A stretch of DNA of 64,000 nucleotides. It comes from Marinomonas sp. MED121. Its GTDB lineage: Bacteria; Pseudomonadota; Gammaproteobacteria; Pseudomonadales; Marinomonadaceae. Shown here one piece after another: positions 35,633 through 44,965 of this stretch. The notes under the pieces were generated by a model, which worked only from the letters and a program-made list of their open reading frames with translations, searched no databases and was not told the DNA's origin. The first letter of the stretch is position 1. Each line of letters starts with the position of its first letter. The DNA is taken from NCBI RefSeq assembly GCF_000153025.1, contig NZ_CH672429.1, positions 1,513,107 to 1,577,106 of the forward strand, given 5' to 3'. The translations under genes were made by a program, and so were the position numbers.

Positions 35633-36904
35633 ATGACAACAGCGCCAAAGACGACCCTTGATGTCACATTCGCAAGACAGCAGTTTCCTTTTTTCCAACT
35701 AGAGAATCCAAGCATCCAAGGCTTTTTTGACAATGCCGCAGGGACTTTTACCACGAAAGATGTGATAGAGAGATTGAACTACTTTTACCTAAACAATAAG
35801 GTGCAGCCTTATTCTAATAATCCCATTGGCAAGGCCGCTGGCGAACAAATGGATGCGGGTCGTAAAGCCATTGCCGACCTTCTCGGCCTAGATGAAGACA
35901 CCATCACTATCGGTGCCTCTTCGACCCAAAATTTTAATACTCTAAGCCAAGCCTGCGCCGGATTTATTCATCAAGGGGATGAGATAATCGTCACCCAGCA
36001 AGATCACGAATCTAACATTGGCGGTTGGGAGAGATTAGCCAAAGCGAAAAATATCAGCCTTAAACTTTGGCCTGTCGATCCAGCAACAGGAGAGCTTGAA
36101 TTAGAGGTGTTCAAGCGCTTGCTCAGCCCCAAAACCAAGCTGGTTAGCGTGACCCACTCGTCCAATATTATTGGCACTGAAAATCCTATCAATGAGATTG
36201 CAGACCTAGCTCACAAAGTGGGCGCCAAAGTCGTTGTTGATGGGGTGTCTTTTGCCCCTCATACCTGGCCAGACATCCCCTCTTACAAGGTCGATGCCTA
36301 CTGTTTTAGTACCTATAAAACCTTCGGCACTCACCATGGCGTCATGTATATTGCACCTGATTTTATGCCACTACTGACTCCCCAGTGTCACTTTTTTAAC
36401 GAGCAAACCAAAAATTGGCGTTTACTCGATTCAGCAGGCCCTGATCATGGCTCGATTGCTGCCCTTGCTGGCTTAGAAAGTTTCTTCTCAAGCATGCACC
36501 AACATCACTTTGGTCACGCAATAGAGCAAGATAAAAATAGCTATGAAAAAGCGCAAGATATGGCCAAACTCATGCAAGCCCATGAAGACAAACTGGGGAC
36601 TATTTTTTTAGAGGCCATCAAAGGTTTACCCGTTAAGCTGTTAGGTAAAAAGACCATGCAAGGGCGAGAAGCAAACTTTGCGCTTGAGATTCTAGAGCAT
36701 TGCCCTACCAGTATCACAGCCTATTTGGGAGAGGCTGGTATTGCCGTTTCTAACAGCCATTTTTATGCTTATCGTTTACTTGAAGCCATGGGAATTAAAG
36801 ACCTAAGCAAAGGTATTATTCGTATCAGCATGGCGCACTACAATAGGGTTGAAGAAGTCGAGAAATTGATTAGTTTGTTACAGGAGTACTTTGCTAAGCA
36901 CTAG
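35633..36904 (+). CDS. Class V aminotransferase, cysteine-desulfurase-like (VC1184 subfamily)
   Basis: A 423-residue PLP enzyme. The cofactor lysine is Lys229 in FSTYKTFGTHHG, preceded by VVDGVSFAPH. In SufS/IscS-type enzymes a catalytic Cys sits in a C-terminal loop; here that region reads GIAVSNSHFYAYRLLEAMG without Cys, so desulfuration is doubtful and it may be an amino-acid epimerase or lyase. AGGTG is 7 bases before the ATG. A divergent Lrp-type regulator suggests amino-acid catabolism. Confidence 0.85.
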   Translation: MTTAPKTTLDVTFARQQFPFFQLENPSIQGFFDNAAGTFTTKDVIERLNYFYLNNKVQPYSNNPIGKAAGEQMDAGRKAIADLLGLDEDTITIGASSTQNFNTLSQACAGFIHQGDEIIVTQQDHESNIGGWERLAKAKNISLKLWPVDPATGELELEVFKRLLSPKTKLVSVTHSSNIIGTENPINEIADLAHKVGAKVVVDGVSFAPHTWPDIPSYKVDAYCFSTYKTFGTHHGVMYIAPDFMPLLTPQCHFFNEQTKNWRLLDSAGPDHGSIAALAGLESFFSSMHQHHFGHAIEQDKNSYEKAQDMAKLMQAHEDKLGTIFLEAIKGLPVKLLGKKTMQGREANFALEILEHCPTSITAYLGEAGIAVSNSHFYAYRLLEAMGIKDLSKGIIRISMAHYNRVEEVEKLISLLQEYFAKH

Positions 36905-36923
36905 TAGGTTTTTGTTTGTTTCA

Positions 36924-36986
36924 TGCGTTTAAACGAGGCTAATTTGCGTTGAAACGAGCCTAATATGCATTTAAACAAATGTTAGT
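36924..36986. repeat. Three 21-bp imperfect tandem repeats
   Basis: Units starting at 36924, 36945 and 36966, each beginning TGC(G/A)TT(T/G)AAAC. They lie between convergent gene ends, just before a long hairpin. Function unknown. Confidence 0.65.
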
Positions 36987-37020
36987 AGCCAGCCGCCTAG
37001 TTAGGTGGCTGGCTACTAAC
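36981..37020 (-). terminator. Long hairpin terminator of the BCCT gene
   Basis: GTTAGTAGCCAGCC (36981-36994) pairs with GGCTGGCTACTAAC (37007-37020), extended inward by a G.T pair and CCTA/TAGG. On the minus strand it follows the BCCT stop and is trailed by ATTTGTTT. Confidence 0.8.
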
Positions 37021-37030
37021 AAAAGGAAGA

Positions 37031-38764
37031 TTAGCTCAAATCAGAAATTTCTTTATTAATGATTTCTTGCATTTTTTCTTCGTTCTCTATCAGTTCATTA
37101 TTCTCTGCCATCAGAGATTTCACTAACCCAATCGACATGGCAATAATGACAAAGGTAAAAGGCAATGCTCCTGCAATAGAGGCTGCTTGAAGCGCTTTTA
37201 ATGCTTCTTTACCACCCAATAATAGGATCACCAATGTCACCGCACCTAGCATGCATCCCCAAATGATACGCTGCTGTATTGGCGGCCTTTTACCAAAGGC
37301 TAACAGACGACCCAGAACCAAGGTACCAGAGTCAGCAGAGGTCACAAAGAAGACAACCACAACGACTAAAGCGGCGATTTTAGCAATAGTCGCAACCACA
37401 CCAGGGCTAATCACATCAAAGGCAGTATAGAGGGTTCCGGCGTAATCCCAGTTATTCACAGCGGTGTTGTAAATGCTCATATCTGCGCTATAAAGCGACT
37501 CATAAATGCCTGCTGAGCCAATAACACCAAACCAAACAGTGGACACTAGGGTAGGAATAATCATGACCCCAAGTACAAATTCACGCACCGTTCTACCACG
37601 AGAAATGCGCGCGATAAACATACCAACAAAAGCCGCCCAGGCAATCCACCAACCCCAATAGAAGATGGTCCAACCGCCCTGCCATGTTCGCTCATCGTCA
37701 CTGCGAGCTGTCCATAGGGACATGTGTACGGCACTAGAGATGTATTCGCCAAGGCCAGTTAAGGTACTTGCGATTAAATAGTTCGCATTACTCGCAATTA
37801 AGAAAAACGCGAGAATAATCAAACAGATCCAGCTATTTAGTTCAGATAGCAGCTTGATACCCTTCGCCACCCCCGTGGTTGCCGAAAAGGTTGCTATCAC
37901 AGTAATAAGGACAATAGAAATAATGGTGACTGTTTGAGATTTTTCTGCCAGAACACCTAATGACACTAGCCCTGCACCGATTTGTTCAACCCCTAGACCA
38001 AGCGTCGTAGCAATACCAAAAATGGTACCAAATACCGCTAATATATCGACAGCGTGTCCTATTAGTCCGTAAATTTTATCGCCGATTAAAGGATAAAGTG
38101 CTGAACGCATGGATAAAGGCAAACCCTTTCTAAAAGAGAAATAAGCTAGCGATAAACCAACCACTGCGTACATGGCCCAAGCAACCGCACCCCAGTGAAA
38201 TACGGTGAGTTTTAAGCCACCTGCAGCCGCTTCAGCAACAAGGTCATTGGGAATAGGAAAGCCTTCATCGCCTGGCAGTAAACCTGCATTTAATGCCGCT
38301 TGTTTAGCTTCAAAGAAGGCGGCCACAGCACCCTTCACTTCAGAGCTAACAAAAGGGTTACCACCACTCCAGCCACTGGCAAAGTGGATAAGGGGTTCTG
38401 ACATTGAGAAGAAAAGCATGCCGGCGCCGGTACCACACCCAAACAGCATGGAGAACCAAGCAAAATTTGAAAATTCAGGACGTTCATCATCTCGCCCTAA
38501 ACGAATTCTTCCTGCTTTAGAAAATAAAACAAACATACAAACCAGAAAGGCCAACATCATTATCGCAATGTAATACCAACCTAAGGTTTGCTCAATCCAA
38601 GTTTTGATCCCAAAAAAATGTTCACTTGCGGTTTTGCCAAGCAATATCGTGTAAATAATAAAAACTGAAACCATCACGATTGCCGTGATGCCGAGTGTCG
38701 AATTTATCCCTTTTAGCATCCCTCTTTTTTCAATGAGCTTATCAAGCTCCTTGTCACTATACAT
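37031..38764 (-). CDS. BCCT family betaine/choline/carnitine transporter
   Basis: A 577-residue sodium- or proton-coupled importer of quaternary amines with about 12 membrane helices. The family signature is GWTIFYWGWWIAWAAFVGMF, with FIARISRGRTVREFV just after it (residues about 365-400). A glycine-rich CGTGAGMLFFSMSEP motif near residues 110-124 is the sodium/substrate region of TM3. AAGGTG precedes the ATG. It is monocistronic. The substrate may be glycine betaine, choline or DMSP. Confidence 0.94.
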   Translation of the reverse strand: MYSDKELDKLIEKRGMLKGINSTLGITAIVMVSVFIIYTILLGKTASEHFFGIKTWIEQTLGWYYIAIMMLAFLVCMFVLFSKAGRIRLGRDDERPEFSNFAWFSMLFGCGTGAGMLFFSMSEPLIHFASGWSGGNPFVSSEVKGAVAAFFEAKQAALNAGLLPGDEGFPIPNDLVAEAAAGGLKLTVFHWGAVAWAMYAVVGLSLAYFSFRKGLPLSMRSALYPLIGDKIYGLIGHAVDILAVFGTIFGIATTLGLGVEQIGAGLVSLGVLAEKSQTVTIISIVLITVIATFSATTGVAKGIKLLSELNSWICLIILAFFLIASNANYLIASTLTGLGEYISSAVHMSLWTARSDDERTWQGGWTIFYWGWWIAWAAFVGMFIARISRGRTVREFVLGVMIIPTLVSTVWFGVIGSAGIYESLYSADMSIYNTAVNNWDYAGTLYTAFDVISPGVVATIAKIAALVVVVVFFVTSADSGTLVLGRLLAFGKRPPIQQRIIWGCMLGAVTLVILLLGGKEALKALQAASIAGALPFTFVIIAMSIGLVKSLMAENNELIENEEKMQEIINKEISDLS

Positions 38765-39412
38765 ATATTCACCTTTTTCATTGCTTTTTTGTAATCTGTG
38801 TCACAGCCGCTACGTTATCTAATGAAAAGTGATGAAAAATATTTACCACTAATTAAGTATTAAGAAGCTAATTTCTTGTGCTGCTTTTCTGATTATATTT
38901 GCACCGATTTGACGCAAATTTCTAACCGTCGATTATGAGTGGGTTGATATAGTAATTTTCGATTAACCATTTACATGCAAAGATACCTCTAAGATTGGAT
39001 GAATAAAGCTCATAAGTTAGACGAAGGGTCTAACTTATTGACGCTTAAGCCGAAAAAAACTCAGCTATCATTAGAAAATATCTGATCATTCAACAGAAAT
39101 ATAACGAAATGTTTCTATAGTTATGATCGCAATCAATGATTGTTAATTACATTTACTGTATTACAAACCCATAGCTCCCACACTCAAAGTTTCATTACCG
39201 CACCCTTTTCATAGTCTCTTTTCATAGCTTCTTTTCTAGTCTCGACTCTTGTATCACTACCTCATGCATTGAGTGCTTTTGAGTAACTTGTATTCGCCTT
39301 TCAGCAAGTTTTCCGTCATCCAGTCAGTTAATATTCAATAGATTATTTATATTGAAAACCCAAATTAAATCTAAATATAAGATAGATTTTTGTTCCTTAG
39401 ATAAGGTGAGTT
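38765..39412. other. 648-base gap with a perfect hairpin
   Basis: AT-rich region between the BCCT and a LysR gene, holding the promoters of both. ATAAGTTAGAC (39012-39022) and GTCTAACTTAT (39028-39038) form a perfect 11-bp hairpin with a GAAGG loop; no T run on either side. Pyrimidine-rich short repeats (TTTCATAG, CTTTTC) occupy about 39205-39245. No coding frame is convincing. Confidence 0.5.
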
Positions 39413-40285
39413 ATGAATTACGTTCAACTAGAAACCTTCTTGAGTGTGGCGAGTACTCGAAACTTCAATCGCAGCTCAGAAGAGCTCTGTATTACCCAAT
39501 CAGCAGTCAGTACAAGAATTAGATCACTAGAGAAGTCATTAGGAGTAGAGCTATTCACGCGAGGTCGATTTGGCGCCGAGCTTACAAGCTCAGGTGTTAA
39601 GTTTCAACAGTATGCCATCAACATTTGTGAAGTATGGCGACAAGCACAGCAAGAGCTGGCACTACCAAGAGGCTATGAAGGGATTTTACGCCTCTCCACT
39701 CAATTTAGTATTTGGGACAAGTTTGTAAATAACTGGGTGATTGATATGCATGAGCAATATCCCAACATTGCCCTGCATCTTGAGTCGGATTACTCCATGT
39801 CCATGATGGAGCAGATCGTTGATAATCTGCTAGATATTGCCGTCATGTATCAGCCTCGTGTTTTATTAGACATAGAGATCATCAAGCTATTTGATGACAA
39901 GTTTGTCTTAGTGTCGACTCAAGCCTGCAACCTAGAAACGCTAGATAAAGAGAAGTATGTATACATCGGCTGGTGTCCTAACTTTCATAACGCTCACGCC
40001 TCACAAGTCCCTTTTCTCAAAGCCAAAGGCGTCACCATGGGCCTAGGTACTATGGCGATAAACTACTTAAAAGAGAAAGGAGGCTCTATGTACATTCAGG
40101 CTTGGCGCGCAAAAGAGCTCTTAGCCAGTGAGGAGTTTCACCTAGTCAAAGATGCACCTAGCATCTTACAACCGGTTTATGCCGTCTACCGCAAAAAAGC
40201 AGAAGACAATGAACTCTATGATGCCGCCATTAAGAGCTTACACTCGGTGGCAAAGAAAATAGGCACTGGCCATAGTGATATATGA
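39413..40285 (+). CDS. LysR family regulator
   Basis: A 290-residue regulator with an N-terminal HTH (ASTRNFNRSSEELCITQSAVSTRIRSLE, residues about 14-41 in parts) and VELFTRGRFGAELTSSG. The substrate-binding domain has LRLSTQFSIWDKF. AAGGTGAG precedes the ATG. It is divergent from the BCCT gene across 648 bases and convergent with an MFS gene. Effector unknown. Confidence 0.88.
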   Translation: MNYVQLETFLSVASTRNFNRSSEELCITQSAVSTRIRSLEKSLGVELFTRGRFGAELTSSGVKFQQYAINICEVWRQAQQELALPRGYEGILRLSTQFSIWDKFVNNWVIDMHEQYPNIALHLESDYSMSMMEQIVDNLLDIAVMYQPRVLLDIEIIKLFDDKFVLVSTQACNLETLDKEKYVYIGWCPNFHNAHASQVPFLKAKGVTMGLGTMAINYLKEKGGSMYIQAWRAKELLASEEFHLVKDAPSILQPVYAVYRKKAEDNELYDAAIKSLHSVAKKIGTGHSDI

Positions 40286-40294
40286 ATTAAGGGA

Positions 40295-41467
40295 TCATTT
40301 TTTAGCCACAAAATTAAACAGGCTACTTAGTAAAATGAATAAAATACTGACCAGCACGACACCAGGCCATTGATAGAGCGCATAGGCCTTAACACCTGCC
40401 ACTGAACCTATTGCACCACCGAGATAATAGCCAAGCATATAAAGACCATTTATTCTGCTTTGAGCCGCTGGATTAATACTAAAAACACGCACTTGGTTTG
40501 CCACTTGCGCACTGAAAATAGCAAAGTCGATTAGAATAATACCCACAATTAAGGCAATCAGGTTTCCAATAAAAACGCCTGTTATCACAAAGCCTAAAGC
40601 AGCAATTAGCAAAACCATCATGACTAATTTTTTAGAACCTAGAGTATTAACCCACTTTCCAGATGACTTAGCACCTATGACACCCGCGAGCGCGATAACA
40701 CCAAATAAGCCCGCTTCTTGAGCATTGTAATTAAAAGGGGCATCACTCACGTAAATAGCAAGGGTTGCCCAAAGTACATTAAATGCCGCAAACCAAAAGG
40801 CACCTGCCAGTGTATAAATTTTGAGTGATTTATGGGTTTTTAAAAGTGCTAGCGTACTCTTAATTAATTGCAAGTAACCTAGGTTCGCTAGTGGCTTATT
40901 TGTCGGTAAATACATGCGTAGCAATACACCAAACAATACTGCTAAAGATGCAGACATAATGAAAACACTACGCCAGCCAAATTGCTCTCCAACAAATCCA
41001 CTCAAGGTTCTTGATAAGAGAATACCTATCGTCAGTCCCATCATTAAAGTGCCTAGGGTTGCACCTTTTTGCTCAGAGGAGACTAAAGAAGCCGCAAATG
41101 GAATCAATTGCTGCGTAATATTGGCACTCACACCGATAAAAAAGACAGCACATAATAGAACCGTTAAATTTGGTGAGAGCACAGCAACTGCGCTAGCTAG
41201 AACAAGCAAGCAGGATAGAAAACCGATTAACCGTCTGCGTACTATTGAGTCTCCCAAAGGTGAAATAAAAAGTAAGGCAAATGCATAACCAAACTGAGCA
41301 AAAGCAGGAATGCTGCCTAATTCAGATCCTGCCAAGTTAAACTCATCCGCGATCAGGGGTAATATGGGTTGGCTGTAATATAAGTTTGCTGCGGTTGCTG
41401 CAATGGCACTGGTCATTAACAATAAAATGAACCTTGTTAATGCTTGGGGTTGTTTAACTTGCGTCAT
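40295..41467 (-). CDS. MFS transporter (multidrug/arabinose-efflux type)
   Basis: A 390-residue permease with 12 hydrophobic segments and the opening NLYYSQPILPLIADEF, a hallmark of the YnfM/YdeA-like DHA1 efflux branch. A TTG-initiated frame reaches 41524, but the ATG at 41467 has a GAGGCAGAG ribosome site and gives a normal N terminus. It is divergent from the LysR regulator at 41576 across about 110 bases, the common arrangement for inducible efflux. Confidence 0.87.
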   Translation of the reverse strand: MTQVKQPQALTRFILLLMTSAIAATAANLYYSQPILPLIADEFNLAGSELGSIPAFAQFGYAFALLFISPLGDSIVRRRLIGFLSCLLVLASAVAVLSPNLTVLLCAVFFIGVSANITQQLIPFAASLVSSEQKGATLGTLMMGLTIGILLSRTLSGFVGEQFGWRSVFIMSASLAVLFGVLLRMYLPTNKPLANLGYLQLIKSTLALLKTHKSLKIYTLAGAFWFAAFNVLWATLAIYVSDAPFNYNAQEAGLFGVIALAGVIGAKSSGKWVNTLGSKKLVMMVLLIAALGFVITGVFIGNLIALIVGIILIDFAIFSAQVANQVRVFSINPAAQSRINGLYMLGYYLGGAIGSVAGVKAYALYQWPGVVLVSILFILLSSLFNFVAKK

Positions 41468-41575
41468 AGTTTTCTCTGCCTCTAAAAATATGCCGCTAGA
41501 ATAAATTCTCTTTATCAATAACAAAAATGATATTATTTTATAGAATCTATACCAATTTTGTATTTATGGTGACTC

Positions 41576-42487
41576 TTGGACATTAAAACATTAAAAAGCT
41601 TTGTATCTGTGGCAAAGCATAAGAGCTTTTCCCTCGCTGCAAATGAGCTACATACGGTACAACCTGCCATTAGTCGTCATATTTCAGCACTAGAGTCTGA
41701 GCTAGGTATTAACTTGTTTAATCGCAACTCTAGAGATGTCGCCATTACTCAGGCAGGTGAGCAATTATTAAATGATGCTAAAGCCATACTTGCTCTCACT
41801 GAACAAGCAAAAGCACGTGCTGAGCTCGCTAATATGGGGCAACTAGGAACACTTAAAATTGCCTATCTAAGCTCGGCTTGTTTCTCATTTATGGCAGGCC
41901 TAGTTCGTACTTATAAATCGCATTTCCCACATATTCATGTATCTTTGTTTGAAATGTCAGTCACAGAGCAAATAAAAGCATTAGAAAGCGAAGAGGTCGA
42001 TATTGCCTTTTCGCGCCCCTTACCCAGTACACTCAATAGTGAGTACCTTTGCCATGATATTTACATTGATAAACTAGTGGCTATTGTGAATAAAAATCAT
42101 CATCTTGCCACCAAAAGCAAAGTCGGCTTATCAGAACTAAAAGCGGAACCTTTTATTATTTTTAATAGGGAGGAAGCTATTGGACTTTTTGACGAGATCA
42201 TCATGCAATGCAAACAAGCAGGTTTTTCTCCCAATTTGGTCAGCCAGCCAAAGCAGATGCAAACCTTACTAACAGAAGTCGCAGCGGGGTTTGGTGTTGC
42301 CATTGCCCCCTTATGTATTAGCAAACTCTATAGCGAAGGCTGCCACTTTGTCGATTTAAAAAGCGTGACTACGCAAATCCCTCTACAACTACAATATAAG
42401 AAAAATCATAGTGCTGCAGTGAGCAAATTTGCTGAAATGACGCTAAATACTCAAGATCAAATACAACTCAGTATGATGAGTCACTAA
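41576..42487 (+). CDS. LysR family regulator of the divergent MFS gene
   Basis: A 303-residue regulator starting with TTG (MDIKTLKSFVSV), GGTGA five bases upstream. The HTH is HKSFSLAANELHTVQPAISRHISALE in parts (residues about 15-40), followed by LFNRNSRDVAITQAGE. The C-terminal domain has the AGFGVAIAPLC motif near residue 238. Its divergence from the DHA1-type efflux gene suggests it controls it. Confidence 0.88.
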   Translation: MDIKTLKSFVSVAKHKSFSLAANELHTVQPAISRHISALESELGINLFNRNSRDVAITQAGEQLLNDAKAILALTEQAKARAELANMGQLGTLKIAYLSSACFSFMAGLVRTYKSHFPHIHVSLFEMSVTEQIKALESEEVDIAFSRPLPSTLNSEYLCHDIYIDKLVAIVNKNHHLATKSKVGLSELKAEPFIIFNREEAIGLFDEIIMQCKQAGFSPNLVSQPKQMQTLLTEVAAGFGVAIAPLCISKLYSEGCHFVDLKSVTTQIPLQLQYKKNHSAAVSKFAEMTLNTQDQIQLSMMSH

Positions 42488-42575
42488 GCCTAATCCCATC
42501 TTCAAAGTAAGTAACTTTCTATTTAAATAGCAAAGTTGGTCACCCTTACACACATTTGACAAAAGGTTATTCACT

Positions 42576-42995
42576 ATGTGGATTCAAAAAGAAATTACCA
42601 TTAAAGCCAAGTCTCGAGGCTTTCACCTAATTACCGATGAGCTACTGGCTCAATTGCCTGAGCTTAGAAAACTCAACATAGGTTTGATGAACTTGTTCAT
42701 CAAACACACCTCAGCCTCCTTAACCATCAACGAAAATGCGGATCCAAGTGTGCGAACGGACATGGAATCTCACTTCAATGTGATAGCCCCTGAAAACGCC
42801 CCCTATTACGAGCATATTTACGAAGGTCCAGACGACATGCCGGCTCATATTAAAGCCAGCTTATTAGGTGCAAGCCAAAGCCTGCCTATCTCTAATGGCA
42901 AGCTCAACATAGGTATTTGGCAAGGGGTGTATCTGTGTGAACACAGGGACCATGGAGGTCCAAGAAAAATCGTGGTGACGCTGCAAGGAGAGTAA
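42576..42995 (+). CDS. yjbQ: YjbQ family protein (UPF0047)
   Basis: A 139-residue conserved small protein. Family motifs are clear: [20 protein letters not shown] (residues 37-56) and [18 protein letters not shown] (about 112-129), with the His and Asp residues that form a shared metal-bound site. Members have been reported to have weak thiamine-phosphate-synthase activity, but a physiological role is not settled. It stands alone. Confidence 0.9.
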   Translation: MWIQKEITIKAKSRGFHLITDELLAQLPELRKLNIGLMNLFIKHTSASLTINENADPSVRTDMESHFNVIAPENAPYYEHIYEGPDDMPAHIKASLLGASQSLPISNGKLNIGIWQGVYLCEHRDHGGPRKIVVTLQGE

Positions 42996-43051
42996 CTCAT
43001 TTCCCATAAGTGTCATTAGCCTTTCAAAAACGATTAAGGTTTGATCAGTCT

Positions 43052-44872
43052 CTAACGCCCTTTAAAAGTCACTGTATTAAAATCAATCCAGCCGTTAGCG
43101 AGTAGTTCCATGGGGTTTAACGTATCCGCTTGATTAAGCTGCTGCTGAACATGAAAAAGAGGTAAATAAATACCTTTCTCCACCAGCTCAGTTTCCATTT
43201 TGTTGAATAAAGCTGAGCGAGCGGCTTCATTTTCTTGCTGAAATACCTGCTCTAATTGATGATCACGCCACCGTCTTTGTGCTGAAGTAAAACACGCTTC
43301 AAGGGCGGAACAGCCTTTAAACCAACCTACCCAGCTGACATCCATTAGCGCTTCACTAAAAACTTCACCTGAGATAATGATATCTGCTTTTCTTTGAGTT
43401 TCATTGAGACTAAAAATGGGGAATTCTTCTACTTTATAGTCACAGACTAGCCCCAAATTATTGAGTTGTTCACAGTAATATTGGGCCATAGCGATATGCT
43501 GCGGTAGTGGATAAGTAAGTATCTGTAGACGGCTATCTGCTTGACTGGCTGTTTCTCGACGGCTTTCATCTCCAGCATTATGATTGAGAAATATCTTTTC
43601 TCGCAAAGCTTTTGCAACTTGCTTCGCTGTCTCTTCCTGTAGTTTAGGTAAAGAGTAAGGCGGCGCTTGAGGGATGGATAACATGCCTGTGGCGAAGCTT
43701 ACTAACTCACCTTTATTTTTTAAAATATCCTTTGGAACGCCTAGGGCTTTTAGTAAGGACTGCAATAAAATCCGGCTTTCTTCACCCCCTAGACAGCGAT
43801 TTCTGTTGGCGTTGATCAAGACATATTCACAGCCTTTTTCCCATTGAACTTTTTGTTCAAATTCAGGCCTTTGGTTCTCTTCTATTTCAACAAGTTGATG
43901 CGGATGCACTAGGTCACAATGAAGTTTAAACTCTTTTGCTTTATCACCTATATTCCAAATTTCAATGCCATCCACCCAAGGCCGAAGACCATGATATTGT
44001 TCAAAAGCAGTGAGTCTGGTTAACCAGTTATTTTGCTCAGTTAAGACAAAACTACCGCTGCCGATAATGTTTGTTTTCTCGTCATCCGTGACCTCTTTCG
44101 TAATACCTGCTGGGGTATTTGTGAGTAACGCAGGCAAATGCCCAGACAGTGATTGCATATGAAACACCAATCGTAACGGGTCTCGCACTTCCACCTTTTT
44201 GATACAGCTAAACAATTGGCTATTTTGATGCTCTGCCGCTTTTAGCCGATCAAAATGGGCTTTAACATCTTGCGCTTTAAGCGGACTAGCATCATGGAAT
44301 TTAAGCCCTTTTCTCAAGGTGAAAAACCAAGTATTTCCATCTCGATTCCAATCAATCGCTAAATCACCTTCATAGGTGTTTTTAATTGAATCAAACCTGA
44401 GTAGATTACTGTATAAATAAGAGGTGATATGGCTTTCTGTGCGTCTGGCCACATAGACAGGGTCAAGGCAGTGTGTACCCCGATAAAAGGGTATTTGCAG
44501 TATATCCTGATTAGGGTTTTCACCTTCTTCCTTACTTTGATAACGCTCTATGTAAGACACTAAAAACGCGTCTCTTTGCGTCTCTTCAATCAGTAACAAA
44601 GCTTGATCTAGCTTATTTTCGCTAATCAAAACATCCGCTTGATCCTGTAGAACCTTATGCAAAGATTTGATCAGTTTGATGCGAGGTAAATTGCCACGGC
44701 CAATGCCTGCTTGCCATTCAATCCAACCTTCCTTTTCTAGCTTTTTTATAATGAGCTGAGCGTTACGACGTGTACAGCCTAGGGCTTGAGTCAATTCATC
44801 TAACGAGAGCTGAGTGACTTGGTTCAAAATTAATCGAGACCTTAAAAATGCCAGTGCTTTCCAATAATGCAT
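43052..44872 (-). CDS. SgrR-like regulator with solute-binding domain
   Basis: A 606-residue protein. The N-terminal about 120 residues form a winged helix (LSLDELTQALGCTRRNAQLIIKKLEK) as in SgrR, followed by an SBP_bac_5 (oligopeptide-binding-like) domain with DPVYVARRTESHI and WFFTLRKGLKFHDASPLKAQDV near residues 195-216. SgrR in E. coli senses glucose-phosphate stress and is divergent from setA; here the gene is likewise divergent from an MFS exporter. The 75-93 base gap is too short for an SgrS-type RNA. Confidence 0.85.
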   Translation of the reverse strand: MHYWKALAFLRSRLILNQVTQLSLDELTQALGCTRRNAQLIIKKLEKEGWIEWQAGIGRGNLPRIKLIKSLHKVLQDQADVLISENKLDQALLLIEETQRDAFLVSYIERYQSKEEGENPNQDILQIPFYRGTHCLDPVYVARRTESHITSYLYSNLLRFDSIKNTYEGDLAIDWNRDGNTWFFTLRKGLKFHDASPLKAQDVKAHFDRLKAAEHQNSQLFSCIKKVEVRDPLRLVFHMQSLSGHLPALLTNTPAGITKEVTDDEKTNIIGSGSFVLTEQNNWLTRLTAFEQYHGLRPWVDGIEIWNIGDKAKEFKLHCDLVHPHQLVEIEENQRPEFEQKVQWEKGCEYVLINANRNRCLGGEESRILLQSLLKALGVPKDILKNKGELVSFATGMLSIPQAPPYSLPKLQEETAKQVAKALREKIFLNHNAGDESRRETASQADSRLQILTYPLPQHIAMAQYYCEQLNNLGLVCDYKVEEFPIFSLNETQRKADIIISGEVFSEALMDVSWVGWFKGCSALEACFTSAQRRWRDHQLEQVFQQENEAARSALFNKMETELVEKGIYLPLFHVQQQLNQADTLNPMELLANGWIDFNTVTFKGR

Positions 44873-44965
44873 AAAAGGTGAAATCCTTATCTTATCTTTC
44901 TATTTTTCTTCATCTTTTAATTTCGATAATAGAAGAAACCGCCAAACTTGAAAAGGAAGATAACA

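Noticed and set aside
36924..36986. CRISPR array
   Set aside because: Repeats are tandem with no spacers, only three copies, and no cas genes exist in the window.
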